Source: Sphaerisporangium sp040683095
GTDB taxonomy: Bacteria; Actinomycetota; Actinomycetes; Streptosporangiales; Streptosporangiaceae
DNA: 64,000 bases
Direction: 5' to 3'
Assembly: GCF_040683095.1 (NCBI RefSeq)
Contig: NZ_JBFBCI010000019.1
Coordinates: 1-64,000 of the forward strand
Positions within the stretch are counted from its first letter, which is position 1; every line of letters starts with the position of its first letter. The position numbers were made by a program, and so were the translations under genes. Under the pieces are notes generated by a model. It saw only the letters and a program-made list of their open reading frames with translations, was not told the origin of the DNA and searched no databases. Positions 22,412 to 33,658 of this stretch are shown in pieces.

Positions 22412-24328
22412 GTGACGGAATTTCGGCAAGCCGCAGCCCCCCTCTCCGGACGGACCGCATGGGCGCGACGATTCGACACGCCCCTGCGCGAGTTCCTGCG
22501 TACCGAGACGGGCAGCGCCGCGATCCTGCTCGCCGCCACGGTCGCCGCGCTGGCCTGGGCCAACGTGGACGCCCGCTCGTACGAGGCCCTGTGGAGCACG
22601 GACCTGTCCATCCGGTTCGGCGGGTCCGGCGTCGCGATGGACCTGCGGCACTGGGTGAACTCCGGGCTGATGACGTTCTTCTTCTTCGTCGTCGGGCTGG
22701 AGGCGCGGCGCGAGTTCGACATGGGGGAGCTGCGCGACCGCCGCCGGCTCCTGCTGCCGGTGGTCGCGGGCATCGGCGGCATGGTCGTGCCGGTCGTGAT
22801 CTACCTGCTGTTCAACGCGGGACGGCCGTCGGCGCACGGCTGGGGCGCGGCGATGTCGACCGACACGGCGTTCGCCCTCGGCATGCTGGCGCTGGTCGCG
22901 TCCCGCCTGCCCGCCCGCGCGCACACGTACATGCTGACCGTCACGGTCGTGGACGACCTGGTCGCGCTGGCCGTCATCACGATCTTCTACAGCGAGCACG
23001 TCTCGGGGCCCGCGCTCTTCGCCGCACTGGTGATCTTCGCGCTGACGCTGCTGGTCAAGTTCACCCGCGTGCGCAACGGCTCCGTCTACGTGATCCTCGG
23101 CGTCGGTGCCTGGGTCGCGCTGTTCATGTCCGGCGTCGAACCGGTCGTGATCGGCCTCGCCATGGGCCTGCTGACCTACGCCTCGCCCGCGACGCGCGGG
23201 GACCTGGAACGGGCCTCGGACCTGTTCCGGCTGTTCCGCGAGCAGCCGACCGCCGAACTCGCCCGCTCGGCCAGCGCCGGGGTGGCCCAGGCGATCTCGC
23301 CGAACCACCGGCTGCTCCAGCTCTACCACCCGTGGTCCAGCTACGTCATCGTGCCGCTGTTCGCGCTGGCGAACGCCGGGATCCCGATCAGCGGCGGCTT
23401 CCTCGAACGGGCCTTCACCTCGCCGATCACCCTCGGCATCCTCGCCGCGTACGTCCTCGGCAAGCCGGTCGGCATCGTCGGCGCGACGTGGCTCGTCAGC
23501 CGGCTGACCCGCGGACGGGTGCGGCCGCCGGTCGGCTGGGCGGCCGTCGCGGGCGGCGGCACGATCGCCGGGATCGGCTTCACCGTGTCCCTGCTGATCG
23601 CCACCCTGGCCTTCCAGGGAGAGCGACTCGAGGAGGCCAAGTTCGGCGTGCTCGCCGCGGCGCTGCTGGCGTGCGTGCTGACCTGGGTGGTCGGCCGCGT
23701 GACCGCCATGCTTCCGAAGCCGGTCAAGGTCCGGGCGCTGCTCGGCACCGCCGAGAGCATCGTCGACCTCAGCGCGCCCGTCGACCCCCGCCGCGACCAC
23801 CTGCGCGGGCCGGAGGACGCGCCGGTCACCCTGGTCGAGTACGGCGACTTCGAGTGCCCCTACTGCGGCCAGGCCGAGCCGATCGTCCGGGAGCTGCTCG
23901 CCGACTTCGGCGACCTGCGCTACGTCTGGCGGCACCTCCCGCTGCACGACGTGCACCCTTCCGCGCGGCTCGCCGCCGAGGCCGCGGAGGCGGCGGCCGC
24001 GCAGGGGGCGTTCTGGGAGATGCACGACGTGCTGCTGGAACACCAGGGCGACCTGCTGATCACCGACCTGGCCGGCTACGCCGAGAACCTCGGGCTCGAC
24101 GTCGAGCGGTTCCTCGCCCACATCGAGGAGCACGCGGGCACCAGGCGGATCGAGGAGGACCTCGAGTCGGCCGACCTCAGCGGGGTGTCCGGGACGCCGA
24201 CGTTCTTCGTCAATGGGCGGCGGCACCACGGCGCGTACGACATCGAGACGCTGTCGGCGGCCGTCCGCACGGCGAAGGCGCGCGCGTACGCGTCCCGCGT
24301 CGGCGTCTCGTGGCGGGGGAGTGCCTGA
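22412..24328 (+). CDS. nhaA: NhaA Na+/H+ antiporter fused to a thioredoxin-like domain
   Basis: 638 residues from GTG 22412. Residues 1-435 are NhaA, with about 12 membrane helices, MSTDTAFALG (Asp 151) and TVVDDLVALAV (Asp 181/182), which correspond to the proton/sodium-binding aspartates. Residues 455-630 are a DsbA/thioredoxin-like domain with FECPYCGQ (Cys 482, Cys 485) and the cis-Pro loop GVSGTPTFFVNG. This fusion is known in actinobacteria. The oxidoreductase part should lie on the cytoplasmic side or tune transport to redox state; its role is not established. Confidence 0.93.
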   Translation: MTEFRQAAAPLSGRTAWARRFDTPLREFLRTETGSAAILLAATVAALAWANVDARSYEALWSTDLSIRFGGSGVAMDLRHWVNSGLMTFFFFVVGLEARREFDMGELRDRRRLLLPVVAGIGGMVVPVVIYLLFNAGRPSAHGWGAAMSTDTAFALGMLALVASRLPARAHTYMLTVTVVDDLVALAVITIFYSEHVSGPALFAALVIFALTLLVKFTRVRNGSVYVILGVGAWVALFMSGVEPVVIGLAMGLLTYASPATRGDLERASDLFRLFREQPTAELARSASAGVAQAISPNHRLLQLYHPWSSYVIVPLFALANAGIPISGGFLERAFTSPITLGILAAYVLGKPVGIVGATWLVSRLTRGRVRPPVGWAAVAGGGTIAGIGFTVSLLIATLAFQGERLEEAKFGVLAAALLACVLTWVVGRVTAMLPKPVKVRALLGTAESIVDLSAPVDPRRDHLRGPEDAPVTLVEYGDFECPYCGQAEPIVRELLADFGDLRYVWRHLPLHDVHPSARLAAEAAEAAAAQGAFWEMHDVLLEHQGDLLITDLAGYAENLGLDVERFLAHIEEHAGTRRIEEDLESADLSGVSGTPTFFVNGRRHHGAYDIETLSAAVRTAKARAYASRVGVSWRGSA

Positions 24329-24392
24329 TCCGTCCGGTGTCCAGTACCTGCAGCCCTCCCTGGCAGCGGGCGACGCGACCTAGCCTGGTCAC

Positions 24393-25364
24393 GTGAACGG
24401 GCGACAGAAGGCCACCGGGCTGGTGCTGGTGCTGGTGCTGCCGCGGGTGAACCTGCTGGACCTCGGCGGCCCGGTGCAGGTGTTCGACGCGGCGGCGAGC
24501 CTGGGCGCCGGGTACCGGCTGCGGTTCGTCGGCGACGAGACGGACGCGACGTCCGCGCAGGGGCTGAGGCTCGCGGGGCTCGACGGCCTGCCGGAGATCG
24601 CGCCTGGCGACCTCGTCCTGGTGCCGGGCCCGCGGCTCACGTCGGCGCGCCCGGAAGCGCCGCTGGTGTCCGGCACGGTCACGCGGTGGCTGCGAGAGGC
24701 GTACGAGAACGGGGCCAGGATCGCGTCGGTGTGCAGCGGCGCGGCGGCGCTCGGCGAGGCCGGGCTGCTGGACGGGCGCCGGTGCACCACTCACTGGTCC
24801 CTGGTCGAGGCGATGCGGCTGCGCTACCCGGCGGCCCGCGTCCAGCAGAAGGTCCTGTACGTCCACGACGGTCCGGTGAGCACCAGCGCCGGGATCTCGG
24901 CGGGGATCGACCTCGCGCTCTCGCTGGTCGAACGCGACCACGGTCCCGCGCTCACCGCCGCCGTCGCCCGGGAGCTCGTCATCTACATGCGCAGGGACGG
25001 GTCCGCCGCGCAGATCAGCCCGTTCCTGCGGTACCGGTCCCACCTGCATCCGGCCGTCCACCGGGTCCAGGACCACCTCGCGCAGCACCTGGACTCCGCG
25101 CACACGCTCGCCGAACTGGCCGCTGTCGCGCATCTGTCCCCGCGCGGCCTGAGCAAGGCGTTCAGCGCCGCGATCGGCATCAGCCCGCTGGAGTACCAGC
25201 AGCGGCTGCGCCTGGAACGGGCCGCGGCGCTGCTCGCCGAGACGGATTTCGGCGTGGAGGCCGTGGCGGTCCGCTGCGGGTTCCGCGACGCCCGCCACCT
25301 GCGCCGACTATTCGCGGCCCGGTACGGCATGCCGCCGTCCGCCGCCCGTGTGAACCGTTCCTGA
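24393..25364 (+). CDS. GlxA-type AraC-family regulator with DJ-1/PfpI domain
   Basis: 323 residues from GTG 24393. The N-terminal class I glutamine-amidotransferase-like (DJ-1/PfpI) domain carries ASVCSGAAALGEAGLLDGR. The C-terminal AraC domain has two helix-turn-helices (TLAELAAVAHLSPRGLSKAF and FGVEAVAVRCGFRDARHLRR). Such proteins regulate catabolic or stress genes. It is followed 90 bases later by a second DJ-1 protein, the most likely target. Confidence 0.9.
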   Translation: MNGRQKATGLVLVLVLPRVNLLDLGGPVQVFDAAASLGAGYRLRFVGDETDATSAQGLRLAGLDGLPEIAPGDLVLVPGPRLTSARPEAPLVSGTVTRWLREAYENGARIASVCSGAAALGEAGLLDGRRCTTHWSLVEAMRLRYPAARVQQKVLYVHDGPVSTSAGISAGIDLALSLVERDHGPALTAAVARELVIYMRRDGSAAQISPFLRYRSHLHPAVHRVQDHLAQHLDSAHTLAELAAVAHLSPRGLSKAFSAAIGISPLEYQQRLRLERAAALLAETDFGVEAVAVRCGFRDARHLRRLFAARYGMPPSAARVNRS

Positions 25365-25453
25365 CCTTCCCCCAGGAGGCCGCGCCCGCCTGCCCGGCCT
25401 CCTGGGGAGAGCCCGCGCCCTGTACTGAATCGGAAGCCGGAAGAGAGCCCGCC

Positions 25454-26974
25454 ATGACCAGTTCTCGCCATGCCCGCACGTTGCCGGGCCGATCCCCCAC
25501 AATGCCCCCCTCTACCCGCAAGCCGCCAGGCGTCCTGCGGCGTGCCGGGCGCGTGCTGCCGGCCGTGCTCCTGACGGCCGCCACCCTGAGCGGGATCTGT
25601 GCCGCGGGCGTCGCCACCGCCATGGCGCAGAGCTACGCCGGGGCCGGTGAGGGCATGCCCGCCGCGCCGCCCGCGCCGAAGGCGATACCCAAGGGGAAGA
25701 TCAGCGTCGCGGTCGTCGTGAGCGGCGCCGGGTCGGTGACGGCCGACGTCCTCGCCCCGTACGAGGTCTTCTCCCGTTCCGAGCGGTTCGTCGTGTACAC
25801 CGTCGCCGCCCGGCGGGTTCCGGCTCCGCTTTCCGGGGGGCTGCGCCTGCTGCCCGATCACACCCTGGACGAGGTCGACTCCGGGGCGATCCCCGAGCCG
25901 GACGTGGTCGTGGTCCCCGCCGTCGTCGACCCGGCGGGCGCGGCCGAGGCGCCGCTGCGTGCGTGGATCACCGCGCGGGCGCGGCACGGCGCCCGCGTGC
26001 TCGGCGTCTGCGCGGGCTCGGCCCTTCTCGCCGCCACCGGCGTGCTCGACGGCCGCCAGGCGACGTCCTTCTGGGCCAATATCGACGGGCTGCGGGCCGA
26101 CTATCCACGCGTCCACTGGCTGCGTGGTGAACGCTATGTCGAGGACGGCGAGATCACGACGACCGCCGGCATCACCTCGGGCACGGTCGGGGCGCTGCGC
26201 CTGGTCGAGCGGCTCGCCGGCGCGGCCGAGGCCGGGCGGATCGGCGCGGAGCTGCGCTATCCCGGCTGGACACTGGACGGCCCGACCGCGATCACCGCGA
26301 ACCGCCTCGTCCCGTCCGACCTGCCCTACGCCCTGAACGCGGCCTTCCCCTGGCTGCGCCCGACGGTCGGCGTCGGCCTGTCCGACGGCGTGGGCGAGAT
26401 CGACGTCGCCGCCGCGTTCGAGGTCTACTCGGGGGTCTCCTTCAGCGCCCGCGCGATCCCGGTCGGCGCCAAGGAGACGGTCACCACCCGGCACGGCGTC
26501 GTCCTGGTCACCGAGCCCGCCGGCGAGGCGGTTCCGGCGCTGGACCGGCTGCTCATCCCGGGCACCGACGCGGCGGGCGTGGCGGGGGGCACCCCGAGGG
26601 CGGGGGAAGCAGGTGGCGCGGCCGGGCCCGGAACGGGCACCGGAGGTCAGGCGGATCCGGTGCTGGCGCGCTGGGCGTCGGGGCGGGGGCTCGTGCCCGA
26701 GACGCCCGGGGGCGGGCGGCGGGCGGCCGAGTTCGGGTTCGACCCGGTGCTCCGCGACCTCGCCCGGCACGCCGACCGCGCGACGGCCAGGATCACGGCG
26801 AAGTTCTCCGAATACCCGATCGACGGCCTGCGCCTGGAGGGGCCGGCCTGGCCCTGGCGTTCCACCATCCTGCTGGCCGCCGCCCTGGCCGCCTCCGTCT
26901 TCGTCGGCCTGACGCCGACGCTCGTCCGCCGGGTCCGCTCCTCCAGAGCCCGGGACCGGCGCGCGGCCGGGTGA
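25454..26974 (+). CDS. Membrane-anchored DJ-1/PfpI family protein
   Basis: 506 residues from the ATG at 25454. An N-terminal membrane segment or signal (RVLPAVLLTAATLSGICAAG) is followed by a complete DJ-1/PfpI domain with a candidate nucleophilic Cys in VLGVCAGSALLAATGVLDGR. A second, more diverged DJ-1-like half follows (PTVGVGLSDGVGEIDVAAAF). The C-terminal helix is WPWRSTILLAAALAASVFVG, with an Arg-rich tail. With two membrane segments the DJ-1 domains should face outside. Forms a probable operon with the GlxA-type regulator. Confidence 0.8.
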   Translation: MTSSRHARTLPGRSPTMPPSTRKPPGVLRRAGRVLPAVLLTAATLSGICAAGVATAMAQSYAGAGEGMPAAPPAPKAIPKGKISVAVVVSGAGSVTADVLAPYEVFSRSERFVVYTVAARRVPAPLSGGLRLLPDHTLDEVDSGAIPEPDVVVVPAVVDPAGAAEAPLRAWITARARHGARVLGVCAGSALLAATGVLDGRQATSFWANIDGLRADYPRVHWLRGERYVEDGEITTTAGITSGTVGALRLVERLAGAAEAGRIGAELRYPGWTLDGPTAITANRLVPSDLPYALNAAFPWLRPTVGVGLSDGVGEIDVAAAFEVYSGVSFSARAIPVGAKETVTTRHGVVLVTEPAGEAVPALDRLLIPGTDAAGVAGGTPRAGEAGGAAGPGTGTGGQADPVLARWASGRGLVPETPGGGRRAAEFGFDPVLRDLARHADRATARITAKFSEYPIDGLRLEGPAWPWRSTILLAAALAASVFVGLTPTLVRRVRSSRARDRRAAG

Positions 26975-27074
26975 GGCGCGCGGTCTGAGTCGCGGCGAGC
27001 TTGGCGACGTTCGCGTCCCACGAGCCGCGTCCGGCTTCCCGGTGAGGACGCCGATCGGACGGCTGCTCGGCTGA

Positions 27075-30000
27075 TCAGGGCGTGATCTGCACGGCCGGGT
27101 TGCCGCGCCAGCGGGCGCCGGCGGCCAGTTCCTCGCCTTTCATGAGGAACGAGTCGGCGTCGAGGGTCGCGCCCTCGCTCATGGTCACGCCGTAGTGGAC
27201 GAGGGCCTTGATGCCGATCGTGCATCCACCGCCGATCACGATATATCCGGACTTGAAGGTGCCGTCCTCCAGCGAGTGCGCCTGGATCAGCGCCCCCTCC
27301 GACAACGTGCAGTCGCCGCCCACCGTCACCAGGGTCCGTTCCGGCATGTGGCACCCGTCGTCGAACACACGAGGCCCGAGGCGCACCCCGAGCAGCCGCC
27401 AGAGCAGGTTCTTGAACGGCGTGCCGTTGTACACGTCCAGCAGGGTCGTGCCGCTGAGCTTCCAGAACCGCTCGTGCCACCAGTAGTACGGCTGGTAGAT
27501 CGAGCAGAACTCCGGCCGCAGCGCCCGGAACCCGGTCGAGGCGCGCTCCACCAGCACGAGGAAGATGCCGGTGAACGCCAGCGTGCACAGCACGTCCGCG
27601 GCGATCACGGCCGGGCCGAAGCGGCCGTACAGGCTCGTGGCCGCCATGGCGATCAGCGTGGCGCCGAAGACGTACCCCCACCGCACGAGCAGGAACAGGC
27701 CGACGGTGACGGCGTTGTGCCGGTTCTTGGCCGCCAGGCGGCGGCGGAACTCCTCGCCGGTCTTCAGGCGGTCGAAGCGGGTGTCGCGCTGCACCGAGCG
27801 CGGGATCTCGAAGCACGGCGAGCCGAGCAGCCCGACGTCACGCCGCTCGGGGCCGTCGATCGGGATCATGACCTTGGTCGCGAGCAGGCAGTTGTCGCCC
27901 GCCCGGCTCTGCGCGGGGTAGGCGATGTCGTTGCCGAGGAACGTCCGCGCCCCGATCGCGGCGCGCGAGAGGCGGAACGAGGTGCTGGAGTAGTCCGCGT
28001 TGATGATCGACAGGCCGTCGGAGACCATCGTGCCGCTGCCCACGGTGGCCAGGTACGGCGTCTCGTGCTTGAGCTCCAGGCCGAAGTTGGACCCCGTCTG
28101 GTCCACCGCCGACAGGTCGTACCCGAGGCGGCGCAGGAAGTGGACGATGGAGGAGCTGTCGCCGAACAGGCGGTTGAGGAACGCCGAGTTCGTGAATCGC
28201 GCGACGGCGCGGTGCGCCCAGTAGTGGAAGCCGTAGAGCGGGTAGACCCTGCCGGGCGTGAGCGCGAGGTTCAGCAGCCGCGGCACGGTGGTGACCAGCG
28301 CCAGCCCGGCCGCCACGACGCCGAAGAACAGCAGCGCGGACGCCGCCAGCGCCTCGCCCACCAGCCCCCACCCGTCGGCGTCCTCCCCGGCGAGCCCGGC
28401 GGGCTCCAGGACGAACGTGCCGAGCGCGTAGGCGCCGCCGATCGTCAGCGGCATGATCACCAGCAGCGTGCCGAGTAGTTGCAGGGCGCCGTAACACAGC
28501 CGGCGCGCGGTGCCGCAGGCGGTGGGTTCGACGAGCCGGTAGTCGGTGTCCGCAGGCTGGGCGGGCGAGCCGTGCCAGCGCTCGCCGTCCGGCACCCGCT
28601 GGCCGGTCTGCAGGGAGGACGTGTGGCCGAGTTGCGCGCCGTCGCCCATCCGCGTCCCGATGTCGATCACGGTGAACTCGCCGACCACCACGTCCCTGCC
28701 GAGGGTCACCGGTCCGGTCTCGATCATGCCCGCGCGGGCCCGGTAGCAGCTGAAGTACGCGTCCTTGCGGATCACCGTACCCGCCCCGACGGTGAGCAGG
28801 TCGGTGCAGACCGGGACGCGGCGCGACAGGATGACCGCGCCCGGCCCGATCCTCGCCCCGAGCGCCCGCAGGTACATCAGGTACAGGGGCGACCCGGCGA
28901 ACAGGACCATCGGGCTGTGCCGCACGAGGGTCTTCACCGTCCAGAACCGCAGGTAGGCGAGGCCCCAGACGGGGATCGCGCCCGGCTTCCACCGGCCGAC
29001 CAGCGTCCACTTGGCCAGCACGGGGACGGCGGCGAGGCCCGCGAACGCCGCGCCGCCGCACGCCAGCGCCCGCAGGTAGAACTCGGCGGGCCCGGCGGCG
29101 TCCGAGAGCCACTCGTACGCGCCGACCAGCGCCAGCCCGCCGCAGTAGGCGTAGCCGAGGAACAGCAGCAGTTGCAGCGCCCCGCACAGGACGTACCTCG
29201 CCGTGCTCCCCGCGCGGCGCGGGACGGCCTGGGGCGCGACGGGCGGCTCGGGGGCGGGCTCCGTGGTGGGCTCCGTGGTCGGCGCGGCCTCGGTCAGCGC
29301 GGCGGCCAGGTCCCGGACGGTGGGGTGCAGGTAGACGTCCTTCATCGACACCGGGGGCAGGCCGCCCTCCTCGCGGACGCGGGCGCAGAACCGCGCCAGG
29401 AGCATCGAGTTCGCCCCGAGCTCGTCGAAGAAGTGGCTGCCGACCGACACCTGGTCCAGCCCGGCGACGCGGCCCAGGGTCTCGGCGAGGATCTTCTCCG
29501 CGACCGTCACCGGCGCCTCGTACGCCTGCCCGCCCGCCGTCCCGCGGGGCCCGGCGGGCGCGGGGAGGCGCGCGCGGTCGGCCTTGTCGCTGGGGAGCAT
29601 CGGGACGGCGGTCAGCGGCTCCAGGTACGCCGGGATCATGTACCGGGGGAGGCGGCGGCGCAGGTGCGCATAGATCTCCTCCCGGTCCAGGTCCGGGGCG
29701 TCGTCATGGGTGCTGTAGTAGGCGACCAGCTCGACCACGCCCGGTTCCGGCTCGTGGGTGCCGGCGACCGCCTGGGCTACGCCGGGCACCTCCAGCAGCA
29801 CGGACCCGATCTCCGCCAGCTCCACGCGGAACCCGTTGATCTGGACCTGGTCGTCGATGCGGCCGTGGTACTCGATCTCGCCGTCGTCGTTGATCCGGCC
29901 GAGGTCGCCGGTCCGGTAGATGCGGCCCGACGGGTTGCCCGGCAGGCCGACGAAGTCGGGGACGAAGGCCCGCGCGGTCAGGTCGTCCCGGTTGACGTAC

Positions 30001-31133
30001 CCCCGGGCCAGGCCGATGCCCGCGATGCCGATCTCGCCCGGCTCGCCCGGCGGCACCTCCTCCGGCCTGTCCGGGTCGAGGATCACCACGGAGTACGTGG
30101 GCAGCGGGACGCCGAGCGTCACCGGCCTGCCGGGGCGCAGCGTCGTCCAGGTCGCGCTGACCGTCGCCTCGGTGGGGCCGTACACGTTGAGGAACCTGCG
30201 GCCGGGCCGGTGCCACCGCCGGACGAGATCGGCCGGGCACGCCTCCCCGGAGACCAGCAGGAAGCGCAGGCCGGGGACGTCCTCGTCCAGGGTGGACAGC
30301 AGGGTCGGGACACAGCACAGGGCGGTGACGCGGTTGTCGCGCAGGTATTCGCCCAGCTCACGGCCGATCAGGCTCGCGCCTGGGGGCCGCGGCACGAGCG
30401 TGGCCCCGCATATCCAGGGCACCCAGATCTCCTCCACCGAGAAATCGAAGGCGATCGTCATGCCCTGGTACACGCGGTCGTCCGCCCGCAGCCCGTACGT
30501 CGCGGCGGCGACGCGGACGAAGTTGCAGATCGAGGCGTGCTCGACCGCGACGCCCTTGGGACGGCCGGTGGAGCCGGAGGTGTAGATGATGTAGCAGAGG
30601 TCGTCGGCCGGGTCGCCGTGCTCCTCGCGGGTCAGGCGGTGGGCGTCCTCGGCGGCGATCGCGTCCTCGGCCTCGTCCAGGCACAGCAGGGCGGCGCCCG
30701 GCACGCGGTCGCGCAGGTGGCCGAGGGTGAGCACCATCCGCACGGCGGCGTCGCGCAGGATGTAGGCGAGGCGGTCGGGCGGGAAGCCCGCGTCCAGCGG
30801 CACGTACGCGGCGTTGATCTTGAGTACGGCGAGCATGCCGACGTAGGCGTGGACGGCGTGGTCCGACAGCAGCGCGATCCGGTCGCCCGGGCGGGCCCCG
30901 CGCCGGATCAGATGGCGGGCCAGCCGGTTGGCCCGCGCGTCCAGCTCGTCGTACGTCAGCACGACGCCCCCGGCGTCCACCGCGGCGGCGTCCGCGTGGC
31001 CCGTGGCCCGCAGCCGGTCGCACTGCTCCTCGAAGAGGACGCCGAGCCGGCCCCCGCCCGGCTCCGGCGCCGATGCGGGCCCGGATTCCGGCCTGGCGCG
31101 CCGGGCGTCCTGGACATTGGCCTGTCTGATCAT
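27075..31133 (-). CDS. Pls/PosA-type membrane nonribosomal peptide synthetase
   Basis: 1352 residues. An adenylation domain (about 30-520) has A3 YTSGSTGRPKG at 184-194 and the A10 Lys near 516 in PSDKADR. By hand alignment to GrsA the specificity residues read D-F-E-C-L-S-V-V-S-K; the acidic residues could hold a side-chain amine. The carrier domain has ELGANSMLL (Ser 576). Six hydrophobic segments follow (first GALQLLLFLGYAYCGGLALV), alternating with three left-handed-helix/acyltransferase-like segments. This matches epsilon-poly-L-lysine synthetase (Pls), which joins one amino acid into a homopolymer through its side chain. The aminotransferase upstream on the same strand suggests diaminobutyrate as monomer. 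No thioesterase, which is normal for Pls. Confidence 0.9.
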   Translation of the reverse strand: MIRQANVQDARRARPESGPASAPEPGGGRLGVLFEEQCDRLRATGHADAAAVDAGGVVLTYDELDARANRLARHLIRRGARPGDRIALLSDHAVHAYVGMLAVLKINAAYVPLDAGFPPDRLAYILRDAAVRMVLTLGHLRDRVPGAALLCLDEAEDAIAAEDAHRLTREEHGDPADDLCYIIYTSGSTGRPKGVAVEHASICNFVRVAAATYGLRADDRVYQGMTIAFDFSVEEIWVPWICGATLVPRPPGASLIGRELGEYLRDNRVTALCCVPTLLSTLDEDVPGLRFLLVSGEACPADLVRRWHRPGRRFLNVYGPTEATVSATWTTLRPGRPVTLGVPLPTYSVVILDPDRPEEVPPGEPGEIGIAGIGLARGYVNRDDLTARAFVPDFVGLPGNPSGRIYRTGDLGRINDDGEIEYHGRIDDQVQINGFRVELAEIGSVLLEVPGVAQAVAGTHEPEPGVVELVAYYSTHDDAPDLDREEIYAHLRRRLPRYMIPAYLEPLTAVPMLPSDKADRARLPAPAGPRGTAGGQAYEAPVTVAEKILAETLGRVAGLDQVSVGSHFFDELGANSMLLARFCARVREEGGLPPVSMKDVYLHPTVRDLAAALTEAAPTTEPTTEPAPEPPVAPQAVPRRAGSTARYVLCGALQLLLFLGYAYCGGLALVGAYEWLSDAAGPAEFYLRALACGGAAFAGLAAVPVLAKWTLVGRWKPGAIPVWGLAYLRFWTVKTLVRHSPMVLFAGSPLYLMYLRALGARIGPGAVILSRRVPVCTDLLTVGAGTVIRKDAYFSCYRARAGMIETGPVTLGRDVVVGEFTVIDIGTRMGDGAQLGHTSSLQTGQRVPDGERWHGSPAQPADTDYRLVEPTACGTARRLCYGALQLLGTLLVIMPLTIGGAYALGTFVLEPAGLAGEDADGWGLVGEALAASALLFFGVVAAGLALVTTVPRLLNLALTPGRVYPLYGFHYWAHRAVARFTNSAFLNRLFGDSSSIVHFLRRLGYDLSAVDQTGSNFGLELKHETPYLATVGSGTMVSDGLSIINADYSSTSFRLSRAAIGARTFLGNDIAYPAQSRAGDNCLLATKVMIPIDGPERRDVGLLGSPCFEIPRSVQRDTRFDRLKTGEEFRRRLAAKNRHNAVTVGLFLLVRWGYVFGATLIAMAATSLYGRFGPAVIAADVLCTLAFTGIFLVLVERASTGFRALRPEFCSIYQPYYWWHERFWKLSGTTLLDVYNGTPFKNLLWRLLGVRLGPRVFDDGCHMPERTLVTVGGDCTLSEGALIQAHSLEDGTFKSGYIVIGGGCTIGIKALVHYGVTMSEGATLDADSFLMKGEELAAGARWRGNPAVQITP

Positions 31134-31178
31134 GCTGCCTCCGTCAACCCCCGCAGGTGCGCGTCGTCGCCGAACCCC

Positions 31179-32564
<1,386 letters not shown>

Positions 32565-33348
32565 CGAGGCTCTCCTCCCAAGGGTGCCGGCGTGCTCGTT
32601 CCTTTCAAAAGGTGTCATCGTCCTGCTCCACGATTACAGATTAACCGGGCATTTCGGAAGTCCAGCCCGGGGGACCGGGTCGGGGTAGAGAGGGCGAACC
32701 CGGGCGTCGCGGCCGTGATCCAGGCGGGCGAACTCGCGGGAACGGCGGACGGCGGCGCGGCCGGGGGAACCCGCCGCGATAAAGTCGCGCGGCGGTAAAG
32801 CGAGGCTCATGCCTGGGCCGCCTGGTCGATCGTTCGCCCAGGTCAGTGGCTGTATGGTATCCGTCAAAGGGTCGGCGGCGAGCAGGCCTGGCGTCCACGC
32901 GAACACGGGGGACGTCCCGGCGTCGGCATCGGAATCGCGCCGTGACGGGCATCCCGCCGGGCGGTGGGCAAAAGAAAACCCGCGAGTGAAGGCGGCCGGG
33001 TAAAAGAGCGTTCACGGCGTCGCGCCTCGCGTCCGCCAAGCGGTTCATCAAATCGCGGTCAGGCGGTCCGGCGGTGCGCGTTCCCATGTTCTCCGGAATT
33101 CGCGGCGTATTCACGATCGCCTCTCCCGGCGGGCCCCGCGTGAAACCGTATTTCCCGTCCGATGACCGCCCTCTGTGCCATTCCATGCCGATCGGCGCCG
33201 GGACGGGGGGCGCGCGGCCGATCTCGGGGCCAATCGTTGATCGCGCGGCCAGTTCCCATGATCTTTGGTGTGGTCTTCGTAGATTCGCTGCCCACGCGTC
33301 ACACACGCGCGGTGCCGCACATCAGCGCGGAGCGGCCAGGATGGGAGC
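32565..33348. other. Large intergenic region upstream of the aminotransferase
   Basis: About 780 bases without a convincing gene. The leader of the aminotransferase and its promoter must lie here. I saw no clear -35/-10 pair, riboswitch or repeat. Minus-strand frames are Arg/Pro-rich noise. Confidence 0.45.
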
Positions 33349-33580
33349 ATGCGCGCCTCGCGGTTGATCTCCGTTCTCCTGCTGCTGCAGTCGCGCGAGA
33401 CGATGACGGCCGCCGAACTGGCCCGCGAGCTGGAGGTCTCCCCGCGCACGATCGCCCGCGACGTGATGGCGCTGTCGGCCGCGGGCGTGCCGGTGTACGC
33501 CGACCGGGCTGCGCGCCCAGGTCGCCGGGGCCGCACGGCGCATGGCCGCGCTGTACGGCCCCGGCGCCGAGCGGCCCTGA
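33349..33580 (+). pseudogene. WYL-family regulator with large internal deletion
   Basis: The first 50 codons are a normal N-terminal HTH of YafY/WYL regulators (MRASRLISVLLLLQSRETMT, AAELARELEVSPRTIARDVM, ALSAAGVPVYAD). Immediately after, in another frame, comes a typical C-terminus (LRAQVAGAARRMAALYGPGA, then ERP and TGA at 33578). About 200 codons holding the WYL domain are missing. Not functional as a sensor; a 102-residue HTH product from the first frame is possible. Confidence 0.72.
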
Positions 33581-33658
33581 GCCTCCTGGCGTGGCGAGCG
33601 GCGCCGGGTTCCGGCGGCGACGATCGCGCGGGCCCCGGCCGGCGGAGGGTCGCGTAGG

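Noticed and set aside
22400..24229. 609-codon minus-strand frame opposite nhaA
   Set aside because: Shadow of a high-GC gene; Arg/Gly/Asp-rich with no motif.
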